A DNA stretch of 64,000 nucleotides, from positions 24,236-88,235 of the forward strand of contig JACOEM010000014.1 of NCBI GenBank assembly GCA_024998565.1, read 5' to 3'. Below, piece by piece: positions 8,567-19,514 of the stretch (the stretch's first letter is position 1; every line of letters begins with the position of its first letter). The DNA is from Nitrospira sp. (GTDB taxonomy: Bacteria; Nitrospirota; Nitrospiria; Nitrospirales; Nitrospiraceae). Made by a program: the position numbers and the translations under genes. The notes beneath the pieces were generated by a model. That model was not told the DNA's origin. It searched no databases and saw nothing but the letters and a program-made list of their open reading frames with translations.

Positions 8567-9353
8567 TGTCCTGAGCCGGCCGAGACAAGCATCAGTCGCG
8601 CACCGTTCCGGATGGTGGGCCGGCTGCCTCCTGAGTGTCATCGTCTTCGCCTGCCTGTTCCTCGCCACCTCCGCCTACGCCGATGGGCCTTCGCTCACGA
8701 TCGATCTCGGCCAGGGCGGGAGCAAACAGACTGCCGTAGTCCTGCAGATTCTGGCCCTGTTCACCGTCCTCTCCCTGGCGCCCGCCTTGTTCATCATGGT
8801 GACATCGTTTACCCGTATGGTCATCGTCCTCTCCTTTCTACGCCAGGCCATGGGGACGCAGCAGGTACCGCCTAATCAAGTTCTGATCAGCCTGGCGCTG
8901 TTTCTGACCATGTTCGTGATGGCTCCCGTCGGACAGGCCGTCTACAAGGATGCCCTGCAACCGCTGCTTGCCGAGCAAATCGGGTACGAAGATGCCTGGA
9001 ATCGAGGGATTCTGCCGATCCGGGCCTTCATGTTGAAACAAATGCGCGACAAGGATCTCGAACTGTTCATGGAGCTGTCGCATGCGCCCAAAGCGACGCA
9101 GGTCGAACAGGTGCCGATCCATGTGATCATTCCTGCCTTCGTGCTGAGTGAGCTGCGGATTGCGTTTCAAATCGGATTTCTTCTCTACATTCCGTTCCTC
9201 ATCGTCGACATGGTCGTCGCGAGCGTCTTGATGTCCATGGGCATGATGTTGTTGCCGCCGGTGATGATTTCGCTGCCGTTCAAACTGATTTTGTTCGTGC
9301 TGGCCGACGGCTGGTACCTGGTCGTCGGCTCGATGGTCAGGAGCTTTCAGTAG
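8553..9353 (+). CDS. fliP: Flagellar export gate protein FliP
   Basis: The 266-residue protein has an N-terminal cleavable-looking signal (about residues 20-42, ending ATSAYA) and then the conserved FliP/SctR core. The core includes LFTVLSLAPALFIMVTSFTR, RQAMGTQQVPPNQVLISLAL and the hydrophobic IVDMVVASVLMSMGMMLLPP. Five copies of FliP form the heart of the export gate in the inner membrane. GTG at 8553 is the best start, since AGGAGA lies 6 bases upstream. An in-frame TTG at 8538 would overlap that ribosome site. The N-terminal extension before the core is slightly longer than in E. coli. Confidence 0.96.
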   Translation: MHAGSVLSRPRQASVAHRSGWWAGCLLSVIVFACLFLATSAYADGPSLTIDLGQGGSKQTAVVLQILALFTVLSLAPALFIMVTSFTRMVIVLSFLRQAMGTQQVPPNQVLISLALFLTMFVMAPVGQAVYKDALQPLLAEQIGYEDAWNRGILPIRAFMLKQMRDKDLELFMELSHAPKATQVEQVPIHVIIPAFVLSELRIAFQIGFLLYIPFLIVDMVVASVLMSMGMMLLPPVMISLPFKLILFVLADGWYLVVGSMVRSFQ

Positions 9354-9363
9354 GAGCGCACGC

Positions 9364-9633
9364 ATGACGATTGAAACCGTCACAGAAATCGGTCGCCAAG
9401 CGATTGAAACCACCATGCTGGTGTCGGCGCCGATCTTGGGTTTGAGCCTGATTGTGGGGTTGTTGGTCAGCACCTTTCAGGCGATGACTCAGATCAACGA
9501 AGCGACGTTGACCTTTGTGCCCAAGGTCCTGGCGGTGTTCGCCGCCACGCTCTTGTTTCTGCCCTGGATGATGGGCGTCCTCATTGCGTTCATGACACAT
9601 ATCATCACGAGTATCCCGTCCCTGATTCACTGA
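9364..9633 (+). CDS. fliQ: Flagellar export gate protein FliQ
   Basis: This 89-residue protein has two membrane helices. The family signature appears as GRQAIETTMLVSAPILGLSL, followed by VGLLVSTFQAMTQINEATLT and FVPKVLAVFAA. FliQ wraps around the FliP-FliR core in the export gate. Length is exactly that of the family. It starts 10 bases after fliP and ends 12 bases before fliR. Identification is secure. Confidence 0.97.
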   Translation: MTIETVTEIGRQAIETTMLVSAPILGLSLIVGLLVSTFQAMTQINEATLTFVPKVLAVFAATLLFLPWMMGVLIAFMTHIITSIPSLIH

Positions 9634-9645
9634 TAGGCCGGTACC

Positions 9646-10437
9646 ATGATGAGCGCCTCGCAAACCCTGCATCTCGCCCTGCCTCAGTTCCAGGCCTTTT
9701 CCATCCTGCTGGTGCGGATTGCCGGCATTGTCAGCGTCTTTCCCATCCTCAACACGCGCACGATTCCCATGCCGGTCAAAACGGGGCTCGTCGCCATGCT
9801 GGGGCTGGTTTTGGCGCCGATCATTCGCCTGCCGAGCCTGCCGAACGATCCGGTCCTGGTCATCGCCGGAATCGGCAGTGAGTTTCTCATCGGGCTGACG
9901 ATCGGTTTGGCCGTGCGACTGCTGTTCTCGGGGTTTCAGGTCGCCGGTGACATGATCGGCACGCAGATGGGTTTCAGCGCCATTCAAATGTTTGATCCCA
10001 TGAGCCACCAGAACACGCCGATCATTGCGCAATTTCAACTCACGCTTGGGTCCTTGGTATTTCTGTCTCTCAACGCGCATCTGCTGGTGGTGCATGCGAT
10101 CGGCATGAGTTACGAATACGTCCCGCCGTTCGGAGCCTCGTTATCCGACGGTATCGCTCAGGATATCATTCACCTGGCGCAAAATATGCTGGGAGTCGCC
10201 CTCAAGCTCGCGGCTCCCGTCTTCGCAACGCTCCTCATCGTCAATACCGTTCTGGCGATCCTTGGCCGGGCGGTCCCTCAGATGAATGTATTTGTCACAA
10301 GTTTTCCGATCACCATCGGGGCAGGCTTCCTCGCCATGAGCCTGGCGATGCCCTTCACCCTGTTGTTGTTTGAAACAGAATTCGAAACCCTGGTGGAAAC
10401 CATCCTCGGACTCCTGAAGGCACTCGGTCATGGCTGA
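9646..10437 (+). CDS. fliR: Flagellar export gate protein FliR
   Basis: The 263-residue integral membrane protein has about six hydrophobic segments and the family's conserved pieces: FSILLVRIAGIVSVFPILNT near the start, GLTIGLAVRLLFSGFQVAGD, and a C-terminal LAMPFTLLLFETEFETLVE. FliR seals the FliP5-FliQ4-FliR1 gate and contacts FlhB. It overlaps flhB by 8 bases. An alternative ATG three bases downstream (9649) cannot be excluded. Confidence 0.96.
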   Translation: MMSASQTLHLALPQFQAFSILLVRIAGIVSVFPILNTRTIPMPVKTGLVAMLGLVLAPIIRLPSLPNDPVLVIAGIGSEFLIGLTIGLAVRLLFSGFQVAGDMIGTQMGFSAIQMFDPMSHQNTPIIAQFQLTLGSLVFLSLNAHLLVVHAIGMSYEYVPPFGASLSDGIAQDIIHLAQNMLGVALKLAAPVFATLLIVNTVLAILGRAVPQMNVFVTSFPITIGAGFLAMSLAMPFTLLLFETEFETLVETILGLLKALGHG

Positions 10438-11512
10438 CAGCGCGCAGAATCGGACAGAACAGGCAACCCCGAAACGCAAAGCAGATGCGCGGGCGAAAGG
10501 CCAGGTCGCTCTCAGTCGGGACGCCGCCATGGCGGTGGGGTTATTGGGAAGCTTGGGCGCTCTCTATTGGATGACGCCCGGCATTCTGAACGGGCTTCGA
10601 GAGTCGCTTCAATTGTGGTTGAGTAAATCCATGGAGGATTCCACGCAGCGCACACTGAGTCTCGACCATCTGCATTTAATCCTGAGGCAGATCGGAATCG
10701 ATGTGTTTGTGATGCTCGGCCCGGTCATTGCCGGAATCGCGGTCGTCGGCGTGGGAGCCAACCTCATGCAAACCGGTTTCCTCTGGAAGCGAGACGCCCT
10801 GCAGTTGGAGTTTTCCCGCATTAACCCGATGGCCGGGTTCTCGCGGCTCTTCTCCGTCCGGTCCTTCAGCGAACTGGTGAAATCGTGGCTCAAGATCTTT
10901 GCCATCGGAGGAGTCGGCTATCTCACGATCAAGCAGGATATGGTGCTGTTCTCTCCCTTGACGCAATTCGGCATGGAGACGCTCTTGCCGACGGTAGGGT
11001 GGGCGACATTCAAAGCTGCGCTCATGATGGGGGGAGCGGCCCTTGTGATCGGCGGCCTGGACTATGGCTTCCAACGGTTTGAATGGGAACGCGACCTCCG
11101 CATGTCACGCGACGAAATCAAAGAGGAAAGTCGGGCGGCAGAAGGAGATCCTGGGCTGAAGGCGAAGATCCGGAGCACTCAACGAGAGATGTCCCGGAAA
11201 CGCATGATGGCCGCCGTCCCAAAGGCGGATGTCATCATCACCAACCCGACGCACCTGGCGGTGGCTCTGAAGTACGACTCCAAGGCCATGGGAGCGCCGA
11301 TCGTCGTGGCCAAGGGCGCCGGTTACGTGGCCGAGAAGATCCGGGAAATCGGTCGACAACACGGGGTCATGATCGTCGAAAACAAGTTGGTCGCCCGTAC
11401 CCTGTTTAAGCTGGTCGAGGTGGGTCGGGAAGTGCCCGAAGATCTCTATCGTGCGGTCGCAGAAATCCTGGCGTTTGTGTATCGCGTGCGCGGCAAACTG
11501 CCGCCGGCGTAA
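10430..11512 (+). CDS. flhB: Flagellar export switch protein FlhB
   Basis: The 360-residue protein has a charged N terminus (TEQATPKRKADARAKGQVA), four membrane helices, and a cytoplasmic domain. That domain contains the autocleavage motif NPTH at residues 272-275 (IITNPTHLAVALKY). FlhB cleaves itself between Asn and Pro and, together with FliK, switches export from rod/hook to filament substrates. The linker region before the motif (RMSRDEIKEESRAAEGDP) is the usual family segment. It overlaps fliR by 8 bases and precedes flhA by 22 bases. Confidence 0.97.
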   Translation: MADSAQNRTEQATPKRKADARAKGQVALSRDAAMAVGLLGSLGALYWMTPGILNGLRESLQLWLSKSMEDSTQRTLSLDHLHLILRQIGIDVFVMLGPVIAGIAVVGVGANLMQTGFLWKRDALQLEFSRINPMAGFSRLFSVRSFSELVKSWLKIFAIGGVGYLTIKQDMVLFSPLTQFGMETLLPTVGWATFKAALMMGGAALVIGGLDYGFQRFEWERDLRMSRDEIKEESRAAEGDPGLKAKIRSTQREMSRKRMMAAVPKADVIITNPTHLAVALKYDSKAMGAPIVVAKGAGYVAEKIREIGRQHGVMIVENKLVARTLFKLVEVGREVPEDLYRAVAEILAFVYRVRGKLPPA

Positions 11513-11534
11513 TGCGGGTTGGATTGGAGTGTAG

Positions 11535-13639
11535 ATGACGAACGAGCAGACATCCGTATCCACGACCTCTTTGGTCAAGCACCCGGACATCATGATGTCC
11601 GTGGGGGTTGTGGGCATTTTGATGGTCATGTTGATTCCTCTTCCGCGGTTTTTTCTGGACCTCCTCCTCGCCTTCAACATCACACTCTCCATCATCGTGC
11701 TGCTGGTCGGCATGCAGGTACGCCGGCCGCTGGAATTCTCCGTGTTTCCGTCGATTCTGCTGATGGTGACGCTCCTTCGTCTCGCCCTCAATATCGCCTC
11801 CACGCGCTTGATCCTCCTGCACGGCAATGAAGGCGCCGCCGCCGCAGGCGAGGTCATCCGGGCCTTCGGCACATTCGTGGTCGGCGGCAACTACACCGTC
11901 GGGCTCGTCGTGTTCACCATTCTCGTCATCATCAACTTCGTGGTCATCACCAAGGGCGCCGGCCGCGTCGCCGAAGTGGCGGCCCGATTCACTTTGGACG
12001 CGATGCCCGGCAAACAGATGAGCATCGACGCCGATCTGAACGCCGGCCTGATCAATGACAAAGAAGCCCGTCAACGCAGAAAAGAGATCGCGCAAGAAGC
12101 CGATTTTTACGGCGCCATGGACGGTTCGAGCAAGTTTGTGCGAGGCGACGCCGTGGCGGCCGTCATTATCACGCTCGTCAACATTCTGGGCGGGTTGACG
12201 ATCGGTGTGTTGCAACAGGGCATGACGCTGGCCGCAGCGGCGCAGACCTATACGCTGTTGACGGTGGGTGAAGGTCTCGTGGCGCAGGTCCCGGCGCTCA
12301 TCGTTTCCACGGCAGCCGGTATCGTCATCACTCGCGCCGCTTCCGAAGTGAACTTAGGATTTGAGATCAGCCGTCAGGTCCTCATCTCCCCGAAGGCTAT
12401 CGGCACGGCTTCAGGGATTCTTATCACGCTGGGCCTTGTCCCGGGACTTCCCCATATCGCATTCCTCGCGTTGGGCGGCCTGACCGCCTGGATGGCGTAT
12501 CAGATCAACGAACAGCAGAAGGCTGTCGAAGCCGCACCCGCCCAGGCCTCCACACAAGTCAAAGCCGAAGAGGCCGCGACACAAGTGGTTCCCCTCGATC
12601 TCATGGAAGTACAGGTCGGCTACGGCCTCATCGGGCTCGTCGATGGCGGGCAAGGCGGTGCGTTGCTGGATCGTATCAAAGGGCTTCGGCGACAGTTCGC
12701 GGAACAGATGGGCTTTGTCCTGCCGCCGATCCATATTCGCGACAACTTACAGCTTCGGCCTAATGAATATGCGGCGCTGCTCAAAGGCGTGGAACTCGCC
12801 AAGTCTGAGGTGATGCCGGCGCATGTGCTCGCGATCGACCCCGGTACGGCTCAGCGGGGGGCCATCCATGGATTGCCGACCAAAGAACCGGCGTTCGGCC
12901 TGCCGGCCATGTGGGTGCCGGAGCAGCAACGTGAACAGGCGCAAATGGCAGGGTATACGGTCGTGGATCCGGGATCGGCCATCGCAACCCACTTGTCCGA
13001 GTTGATCAAACGGCATGCGCATGAACTCCTGGGGCGGCAAGAAGTGCAGGGTTTGCTCGATCAACTGGGCAAAAATCACCCCAAGCTGGTTGAGGAAGTC
13101 ATTCCCAATCTGATTCCGTTGGGCACTCTCGTCAGAGTTTTGTCGCATCTCCTGCGGGAGGGTGTACCAATTCGTGACTTGCGGACGATTCTTGAAACTA
13201 TTGCCGACCATGCGGCAACCACAAAAGACGCCGATATTTTGACGGAAGTCGTCAGGCAATCACTGGGACGGACCATCACGAAGCAATATCTCGCGCCAGA
13301 TGGCTCGTTGCCGATCATCGGACTGGATCCGCGATTGGATCGCACGCTCGCCGATCAAGCGAATGCAGCCGGACAGGGATCCCAGTGGGTGCCGGACCCG
13401 CTGGTGGCACAGAAACTGCTCACTGCATTGAAGGCTGCCGCGGAACGTATGGTCGGGCGCGGGCATCAACCGGTCATTTTGTGTTCGCCTTCGTTGCGAC
13501 GACATCTGCGGAAACTGACGGACAGAATTTTGCACTCGGTTCCGATTTTAGGATTGAACGAGGTGGAGAGCGTGACACGTTTGCAAGCAGTGGAAACCGT
13601 ACGGCTCGACCTTGAGGTCGGTGATACCAGGAGCTTGGC

Positions 13640-13643
<4 letters not shown>
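11535..13643 (+). CDS. flhA: Flagellar export gate protein FlhA
   Basis: At 702 residues this is full-length FlhA, the nonameric export-gate protein. About eight N-terminal membrane helices are visible. They are interrupted near residues 150-200 by the conserved FHIPEP-family cytoplasmic loop (MPGKQMSIDADLNAGLI, then ADFYGAMDGSSKFVRGDA). The C-terminal cytoplasmic domain starts at about residue 340 and contains GLLDQLGKNHPKLVEEVIPN and the DLRTILETIADHA segment. This domain docks chaperone-substrate complexes such as FliS-FliC and FlgN-FlgK. The stop overlaps flhF by 4 bases. Confidence 0.98.
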
Positions 13644-14923
<1,280 letters not shown>

Positions 14924-14951
14924 GCGACTGGCGAACAAGAGGGGAGTGACG

Positions 14952-15818
14952 ATGGCGATGCAACCAGGAATTTTGGATCCGCAGTTGAGAGCGCTTGATG
15001 ACAACGTCGGTCCTTCACGCACGCAAGTGATCACCGTCACCAGCGGAAAAGGCGGGGTAGGAAAGACCAACGTTGTGGCCAATACCGCCATCGCCCTGGC
15101 TCAAACCGGAAAGCGTGTGCTCGTGCTGGATGCGGATCTCGGCCTGGGGAATGTCGATATTCTGCTCGGCCTGACACCGAAATACACGTTGGAGCATGTC
15201 CTCGCGAAGACCTGCCGGTTGGAGGATATCGCGCTGACCGGGCCGCACGGCATTACTGTCCTCCCGGCCAGTACCGGTATCTCTCAGTTGACGATCCTGA
15301 CGGAAGCGCAACAGCTCATCCTTCAAGATGAACTTGAGCGATTGGCATCGAACATGGATGTCTTGTTGATCGACACCGGGGCGGGCATTTCCTCGACCGT
15401 GACCTACTTTGCGGCGGCGGCCCAATCCATCGTTGTGGTGGTGTCTCCCGAGCCGACCTCCATGACGGACGCCTATGCGTTAATGAAAGTCCTGTTACGG
15501 CAGTACCGGGAGCGCCGCTTCCATGTGCTCGTCAACATGGTGAAGTCGCCGCGGGATGCCGCACGGATTTTCCGGAAACTGGAGTTGGCCGTCAGTCGAT
15601 TTTTGCATATTTCTCTGGATTACCTGGGTGCGATTCCCCTGGACGACTATGTGCCGATGGCCGTGACCCAGCAGCGGGCCGTCATCGATCTCTTTCCGCA
15701 CGCGCCGTCCAGCCGTGCCTTTCGCGAACTGACTGAGGCGGTGGCTCAGTTGACTCCACCGGCGCTTCCCAAAGGCACAGTGCAGTTCCTCTGGCAACAA
15801 CTTTTGCGGACGCACTGA
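14952..15818 (+). CDS. flhG: Flagellar number regulator FlhG (MinD-type ATPase)
   Basis: The 288-residue protein is a MinD/ParA ATPase with the deviant Walker A SGKGGVGKTNVVANTA at about residues 32-47. It also has DADLGLGNVDILLGL and the DTGAGISSTVTYFAAAAQ switch region. In the fliL-to-fliA operon after flhF this is FlhG/FleN/YlxH, which limits flagellar number by stimulating FlhF GTPase and, in some species, by acting on the sigma-54 activator. The ATG at 14952 follows GGGGAG by 5 bases; an earlier in-frame start lies well inside flhF. A C-terminal amphipathic membrane-targeting helix is plausible but not obvious. A second, distinct MinD-like gene is at 58865-59794. Confidence 0.95.
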   Translation: MAMQPGILDPQLRALDDNVGPSRTQVITVTSGKGGVGKTNVVANTAIALAQTGKRVLVLDADLGLGNVDILLGLTPKYTLEHVLAKTCRLEDIALTGPHGITVLPASTGISQLTILTEAQQLILQDELERLASNMDVLLIDTGAGISSTVTYFAAAAQSIVVVVSPEPTSMTDAYALMKVLLRQYRERRFHVLVNMVKSPRDAARIFRKLELAVSRFLHISLDYLGAIPLDDYVPMAVTQQRAVIDLFPHAPSSRAFRELTEAVAQLTPPALPKGTVQFLWQQLLRTH

Positions 15819-15836
15819 CTGAAAGGACTGTAGCGA

Positions 15837-16598
15837 ATGATGGACGCTCGAAAAATGTCTGCGGTCAGAAACGCCCCGCGCCGGGTGATTGCGGAGGCGG
15901 ATCGTGAACGGGTGATTCAGGAATTCACGCACGTCGTGAAGGCCATGGCCCATCGTCTGGCCTTTCGACTGCCGGCCTATATGGACGCGGAAGATTTGAT
16001 CTCCGTCGGGATCATGGGCCTCATGGATGCGATGGACAAGTACGATCCGACGCGCGAAGCCAAGTTCAAAACCTACGCGGAGTTCCGTATCCGTGGCGCG
16101 ATGCTCGATGAAATCCGGTCGATGGATTGGATTCCTCGCTCGGTCCATGAGCGGATTACGCTTCTGCAAAAGACCTATTCAGAGCTGTTGCACAGACTCG
16201 GGCGCCCGCCGACAGACCAGGAAGTCGGCAAAGAATTGAAGATGTCCGCGGAGGAACTGGATGAATTCCTGACTCGCTCACGCGGCGCCGTGGTGATCAG
16301 CCTGGACGATCTCGGCGTACAGGATGCGGACGGGCATAAGATCATCAGTGTGTTGACCGACTCCAATCAGCCGGATCCTCTCTCGGTCCTGGTGAACGAA
16401 CGGGCGCGCCACGTGCTCGAAGCGGCGATCCAGGATCTGCCGGAGAAAGAACGGTTGGTATTGTCGCTCTACTATTTCGAGGAACTCACGATGAAGGAGA
16501 TCGGGCAGGCGCTCAAGGTGACCGAATCGCGCGTATGCCAGATCCATTCGAAAGCCATCCTCCACTTGAAAGCGCGGCTCGAACCGGTGGATGTGTGA
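15837..16598 (+). CDS. fliA: Flagellar sigma factor sigma-28 (FliA)
   Basis: The 253-residue protein has sigma region 2 (LPAYMDAEDLISVGIMGLMD, FKTYAEFRIRGAMLDEIRSM), the DWIPRSV linker, region 3, and a region 4 helix-turn-helix (MKEIGQALKVTESRVCQIHS). These are hallmarks of FliA/WhiG-type sigma factors. FliA directs the filament-stage genes and is held inactive by FlgM (encoded at 22822) until hook completion. Numerous TAAR-N15/16-CCGATA promoters in the window are its likely targets. The gene ends the fliL operon, so FliA would itself be made from the sigma-54 unit. Confidence 0.97.
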   Translation: MMDARKMSAVRNAPRRVIAEADRERVIQEFTHVVKAMAHRLAFRLPAYMDAEDLISVGIMGLMDAMDKYDPTREAKFKTYAEFRIRGAMLDEIRSMDWIPRSVHERITLLQKTYSELLHRLGRPPTDQEVGKELKMSAEELDEFLTRSRGAVVISLDDLGVQDADGHKIISVLTDSNQPDPLSVLVNERARHVLEAAIQDLPEKERLVLSLYYFEELTMKEIGQALKVTESRVCQIHSKAILHLKARLEPVDV

Positions 16599-16682
16599 GA
16601 TGACCCTCCGCGCGGTTTGGCGGTCGTTGCTGTTCGTTTGTATCGTCGGCGCCCCAGCGGCGTCCTGCGGGCCACCCTGCCT

Positions 16683-16709
16683 TTAGTTTCGTCTCCACTG
16701 TTCCGATAC
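16683..16709 (+). promoter_or_regulatory. Weak sigma-28-like promoter before the GGDEF-like gene
   Basis: TTAG-N15-TCCGATAC: the -10 element matches GCCGATAA at 6 of 8 bases and the -35 at 2 of 4, with correct 15-base spacing. It lies about 50 bases before the likely start of the next gene. Confidence 0.35.
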
Positions 16710-16757
16710 CTCCCTAGTCCAACATCCCGTTGGCTGCGCTGCTCCATCGGGGAGGGT

Positions 16758-17633
16758 ATGCATTTGTCACGTCCGGAACTCAACACGTCGAGCGACCACG
16801 ACGGGTCGGATTCAACGAACCGGCATGGGTGGCCCCACAGCGATGCGGAGACCGAATCGTTTGAGAGCGCTCGAGTCGGCGTCGTGTCCTGTCTCCTGTT
16901 CATGGCCGGCGGATTGTATTGGACCGCCTCTGTAGGTCTGCTGACGATCTCGGCGTTGACGGCCTATCCCGTCATGATCTCGGCTGCTCTTCTCCTCACG
17001 CTGCTGGTCTTTGGCGCAACGTTCTGGACTCCGCGCGGCCCGCAATCGGCATCCGGGATGCATGCACTGTCGGAAGAATTGAACGGGTCCGGCATGCACA
17101 CCTACGACTCGGTCACCGGATTGCCGACCTATCGTCTTTTTACGTCTCTCCTCAAGCAAGCCCTGGCGCAGGCCGACAAGCATGGCCGGCCGGTAGCGGT
17201 CCTCATGATCGAGCTGGATCACTTCACCCCGAAAACCGACGAACAGGCGCAAATCAACCTCAACCTCATGTATCGCGTGCACGCTGCACGAGTGAAGAGC
17301 GCCCTGCGCACGACCGACACGGTGGCAAGACTTGCTGAACGCACCTTTGGCGTCCTGCTGGATCAGGTCACCGGTCCGGAAGAGGTGCTGGCCATCGCCA
17401 GAAAGATGCAACTCACGATATCGCTGCCGGTCACCCTTGACGGGCACGAACTCTTCCTCACCAGCCGGATTGGAATCAGTCTCTCCAGCCTTCAAACTGA
17501 GAACGGTGACGCGCTCCTCGATGCGGCCACCCGGGCCGTGGCAAGGGCTCGGGCCGAAGGGTACGCCCTCTATGGACTCCCCGGCGCAAGTGCATCCGCC
17601 TCCGTTGATGCCACTTCCACGATCGCTGCCTGA
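16758..17633 (+). CDS. Membrane protein with degenerate GGDEF domain retaining an I-site
   Basis: The 291-residue protein (from the ATG at 16758) has two or three membrane segments within residues 40-95 and a C-terminal GGDEF-fold domain (about 115-275). The catalytic signature is lost: AERTF (residues 193-197) replaces GGDEF. The product-binding I-site RxxD is kept as RTTD (184-187), exactly five residues before it. Catalysis is therefore unlikely, but c-di-GMP binding remains possible, so a receptor role is inferred. The start is uncertain: GGAGGG ends only one base before this ATG and fits a TTG at 16764 better. It lies between fliA and the flgF unit. Confidence 0.7.
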   Translation: MHLSRPELNTSSDHDGSDSTNRHGWPHSDAETESFESARVGVVSCLLFMAGGLYWTASVGLLTISALTAYPVMISAALLLTLLVFGATFWTPRGPQSASGMHALSEELNGSGMHTYDSVTGLPTYRLFTSLLKQALAQADKHGRPVAVLMIELDHFTPKTDEQAQINLNLMYRVHAARVKSALRTTDTVARLAERTFGVLLDQVTGPEEVLAIARKMQLTISLPVTLDGHELFLTSRIGISLSSLQTENGDALLDAATRAVARARAEGYALYGLPGASASASVDATSTIAA

Positions 17634-17666
17634 TCTCCGGAACTCTCGTCGCACACGATTCCATGT

Positions 17667-17686
17667 AGGCAGGACTTTCCCTGCTT
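17667..17686 (+). terminator. Possible hairpin terminator after the GGDEF-like gene
   Basis: Arms AGGCAGG and CCTGCTT (one G-T pair) flank a 6-base loop, 34 bases after the stop codon. A second small inverted repeat, GGCAAA/TTTGCC, follows at 17689-17709. No T tract is present, so either could be a protein-binding site instead. Confidence 0.3.
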
Positions 17687-17852
17687 CCGGCAAAGACTTC
17701 CGGTTTGCCACGCCGTTTGACAGGCACCGTTGACGGCGGAAGAATTTTCCCTCCGGCATCTCAAAGACCTTCCGGTTCCCATCTCTCGACAATCACAAGG
17801 AATTTTGTCCGACCCTCGTTTCGGCAGCACCGGGTCGCCTGGCGAATCGCGA

Positions 17853-17868
17853 TGGCATGTCCATTGCT
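17853..17868 (+). promoter_or_regulatory. Sigma-54 promoter upstream of flgF
   Basis: TGGCATGTCCATTGCT matches the -24/-12 consensus with GG-N10-GC spacing. It lies 44 bases before the flgF start and would drive flgF-G-A-H-I-J. The upstream 200 bases contain three CTTCCGG repeats (about 17685, 17697 and 17770) that could be activator sites; that is speculation. Confidence 0.75.
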
Positions 17869-17912
17869 AACTCCTTCTGCAGCACAACAGGTTCATCTGG
17901 AACAGGCGAGCA

Positions 17913-18680
17913 ATGAATCGAGCCATCTACCCCATACTGTCAGGCGCCGTCGCCCAGGAAAAGCAACTCACGGTCTTCGCCAACAATCTGGCGAATGTGA
18001 ACACGGCCGGATTCAAGCAGGACCAGCAAGGATTCCGCGGCCTCTTTGCCCGTGCCAGTTCGACGGGGATGGGAGTGGTATCAGGAGGCCTCTCCTCCGC
18101 CATTTCGACCAGACCAGCGGGTCCCAGCGAACGGGTTTTTGCCGAGGTGCATGGAGTCCGAACGGCCTTTGAGCCGGGGCGTATCCGCATTACGGGCAAT
18201 CCGCTGGATGTCGCCATACAGAACGATGGATTTTTTGAGGTCAAGACTCCCGACGGCGCTCGTTACACACGCAACGGCATTTTTTCTCTCGACAGCCAAC
18301 GACGCCTGGTCACCAATCTCGGGCACCCGGTCATGGGCACCAAAGGAGAGATCAAAGTGCCGCCCGGCAACATTCAGATCAATGCGGAGGGGGCGATCCA
18401 GGTGGACGGCACTCCGATCGGCAGCATCAAGGTGGTCGAGTTTCCGGAGAACGGAATGCCGCAAAAGTTTGCCGAAGGACTGTTTGTCGGCGGGAAACCG
18501 GCGGTGTCGACAAGGCCGCAGGTGCAGTCGGGACACATCGAAGAGTCCAACGTGAATTCGTTGAGTGAAATGGTGAAGATGATGCAAGGCATGCGCAGTT
18601 ACGAGTCGGCGCAGAAATTGATCCAAACGATGGATCGCATGACCGAAACGGCCATTCAGGATCTGGGCCGGGTGCAATAG
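17913..18680 (+). CDS. flgF: Proximal rod protein FlgF
   Basis: The 255-residue axial protein has the N-terminal rod motif (ANNLANVNTAGFKQDQQGF), the FlgE/F/G core motif (NPLDVAIQNDGFFEVKTPDG) and a C-terminal helix (EESNVNSLSEMVKMMQGMRS). The sequence fits FlgF better than FlgG because of its shorter D1 domain and because an unmistakable flgG follows 9 bases later. FlgF is a cell-proximal rod subunit in the periplasm. The ribosome site is weak (AGGCGAG). It is the first gene after the sigma-54 site. Confidence 0.92.
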   Translation: MNRAIYPILSGAVAQEKQLTVFANNLANVNTAGFKQDQQGFRGLFARASSTGMGVVSGGLSSAISTRPAGPSERVFAEVHGVRTAFEPGRIRITGNPLDVAIQNDGFFEVKTPDGARYTRNGIFSLDSQRRLVTNLGHPVMGTKGEIKVPPGNIQINAEGAIQVDGTPIGSIKVVEFPENGMPQKFAEGLFVGGKPAVSTRPQVQSGHIEESNVNSLSEMVKMMQGMRSYESAQKLIQTMDRMTETAIQDLGRVQ

Positions 18681-18689
18681 GAGGAGCGT

Positions 18690-19481
18690 ATGATTCGCGC
18701 AATGTGGACGGCCGCGACGGGCATGACGGCCCAGCAACTGAACGTGGATACCATCGCCAACAATCTGGCGAACGTGAACACGAACGCGTTCAAACGCAGC
18801 CGTGCGGAATTCGGCGATCTGCTGTATCAGATTCAACGCTTGCCGGGCACAAACGCCTCGAACGTGGGCGTCTTTCCTGTCGGCGTGCAGGTCGGGGGCG
18901 GTGTGCGTCCCATTACGGTGGCCAAGGAATGGGTGCAAGGGAACATGCGGCAGACCGGGAACGATCTCGACCTGGCTATCGACGGCGCCGGATTTTTCCA
19001 AGTGACCCGGCCCGACGGGACCATCATGTATACCCGCAACGGATCCTTCAAGCGCGATAACGTCGGCAACCTCGTGACCGGCGACGGCGACCAGCTCAAC
19101 CCGGTGATTACGATTCCGTCAGGCGCGCTGAAAATCGATGTCGGCCAGGACGGCACCGTCTCCGTTCTGCTTCCCGGCGTCACACAAGCGTCACAGGTGG
19201 GGCAGATTCAGCTGGTCCGCTTCGACAACCCTTCCGGCCTGGTGGCGATGGGCGGCAACCTGTTCCTGGACAGCTTTGCCTCCGGGCCGGCGCAACAGGG
19301 CACCGGCGGATTCTCAACCGGCTTCGGCACCTTGCAGCAGGGCTTCCTCGAAAGTTCGAACGTCAATCTGGCGGAGGAGATGGTCAACATGATCATCGCC
19401 CAACGGAGTTACGAAATTAACTCCAAGACCATTCAGGCATCCGATGAAATGATGCAGATTGCCAACAATCTGCGCCGGTAA
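18690..19481 (+). CDS. flgG: Distal rod protein FlgG
   Basis: The 263-residue protein starts MIRAMWTAATGMTAQQLNVD, the near-invariant FlgG N terminus. It carries NNLANVNTNAFKRSRAEFGD with the short FlgG-specific insert, the core GNDLDLAIDGAGFFQV, and ends with the canonical YEINSKTIQASDEMMQIANN. FlgG builds the distal rod through the outer membrane. GGAGGAG lies 4 bases before the ATG. Identification is secure. Confidence 0.97.
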   Translation: MIRAMWTAATGMTAQQLNVDTIANNLANVNTNAFKRSRAEFGDLLYQIQRLPGTNASNVGVFPVGVQVGGGVRPITVAKEWVQGNMRQTGNDLDLAIDGAGFFQVTRPDGTIMYTRNGSFKRDNVGNLVTGDGDQLNPVITIPSGALKIDVGQDGTVSVLLPGVTQASQVGQIQLVRFDNPSGLVAMGGNLFLDSFASGPAQQGTGGFSTGFGTLQQGFLESSNVNLAEEMVNMIIAQRSYEINSKTIQASDEMMQIANNLRR

Positions 19482-19514
19482 TCGGCGCCGCACCTTCAAC
19501 CAAGGGTGACACCT

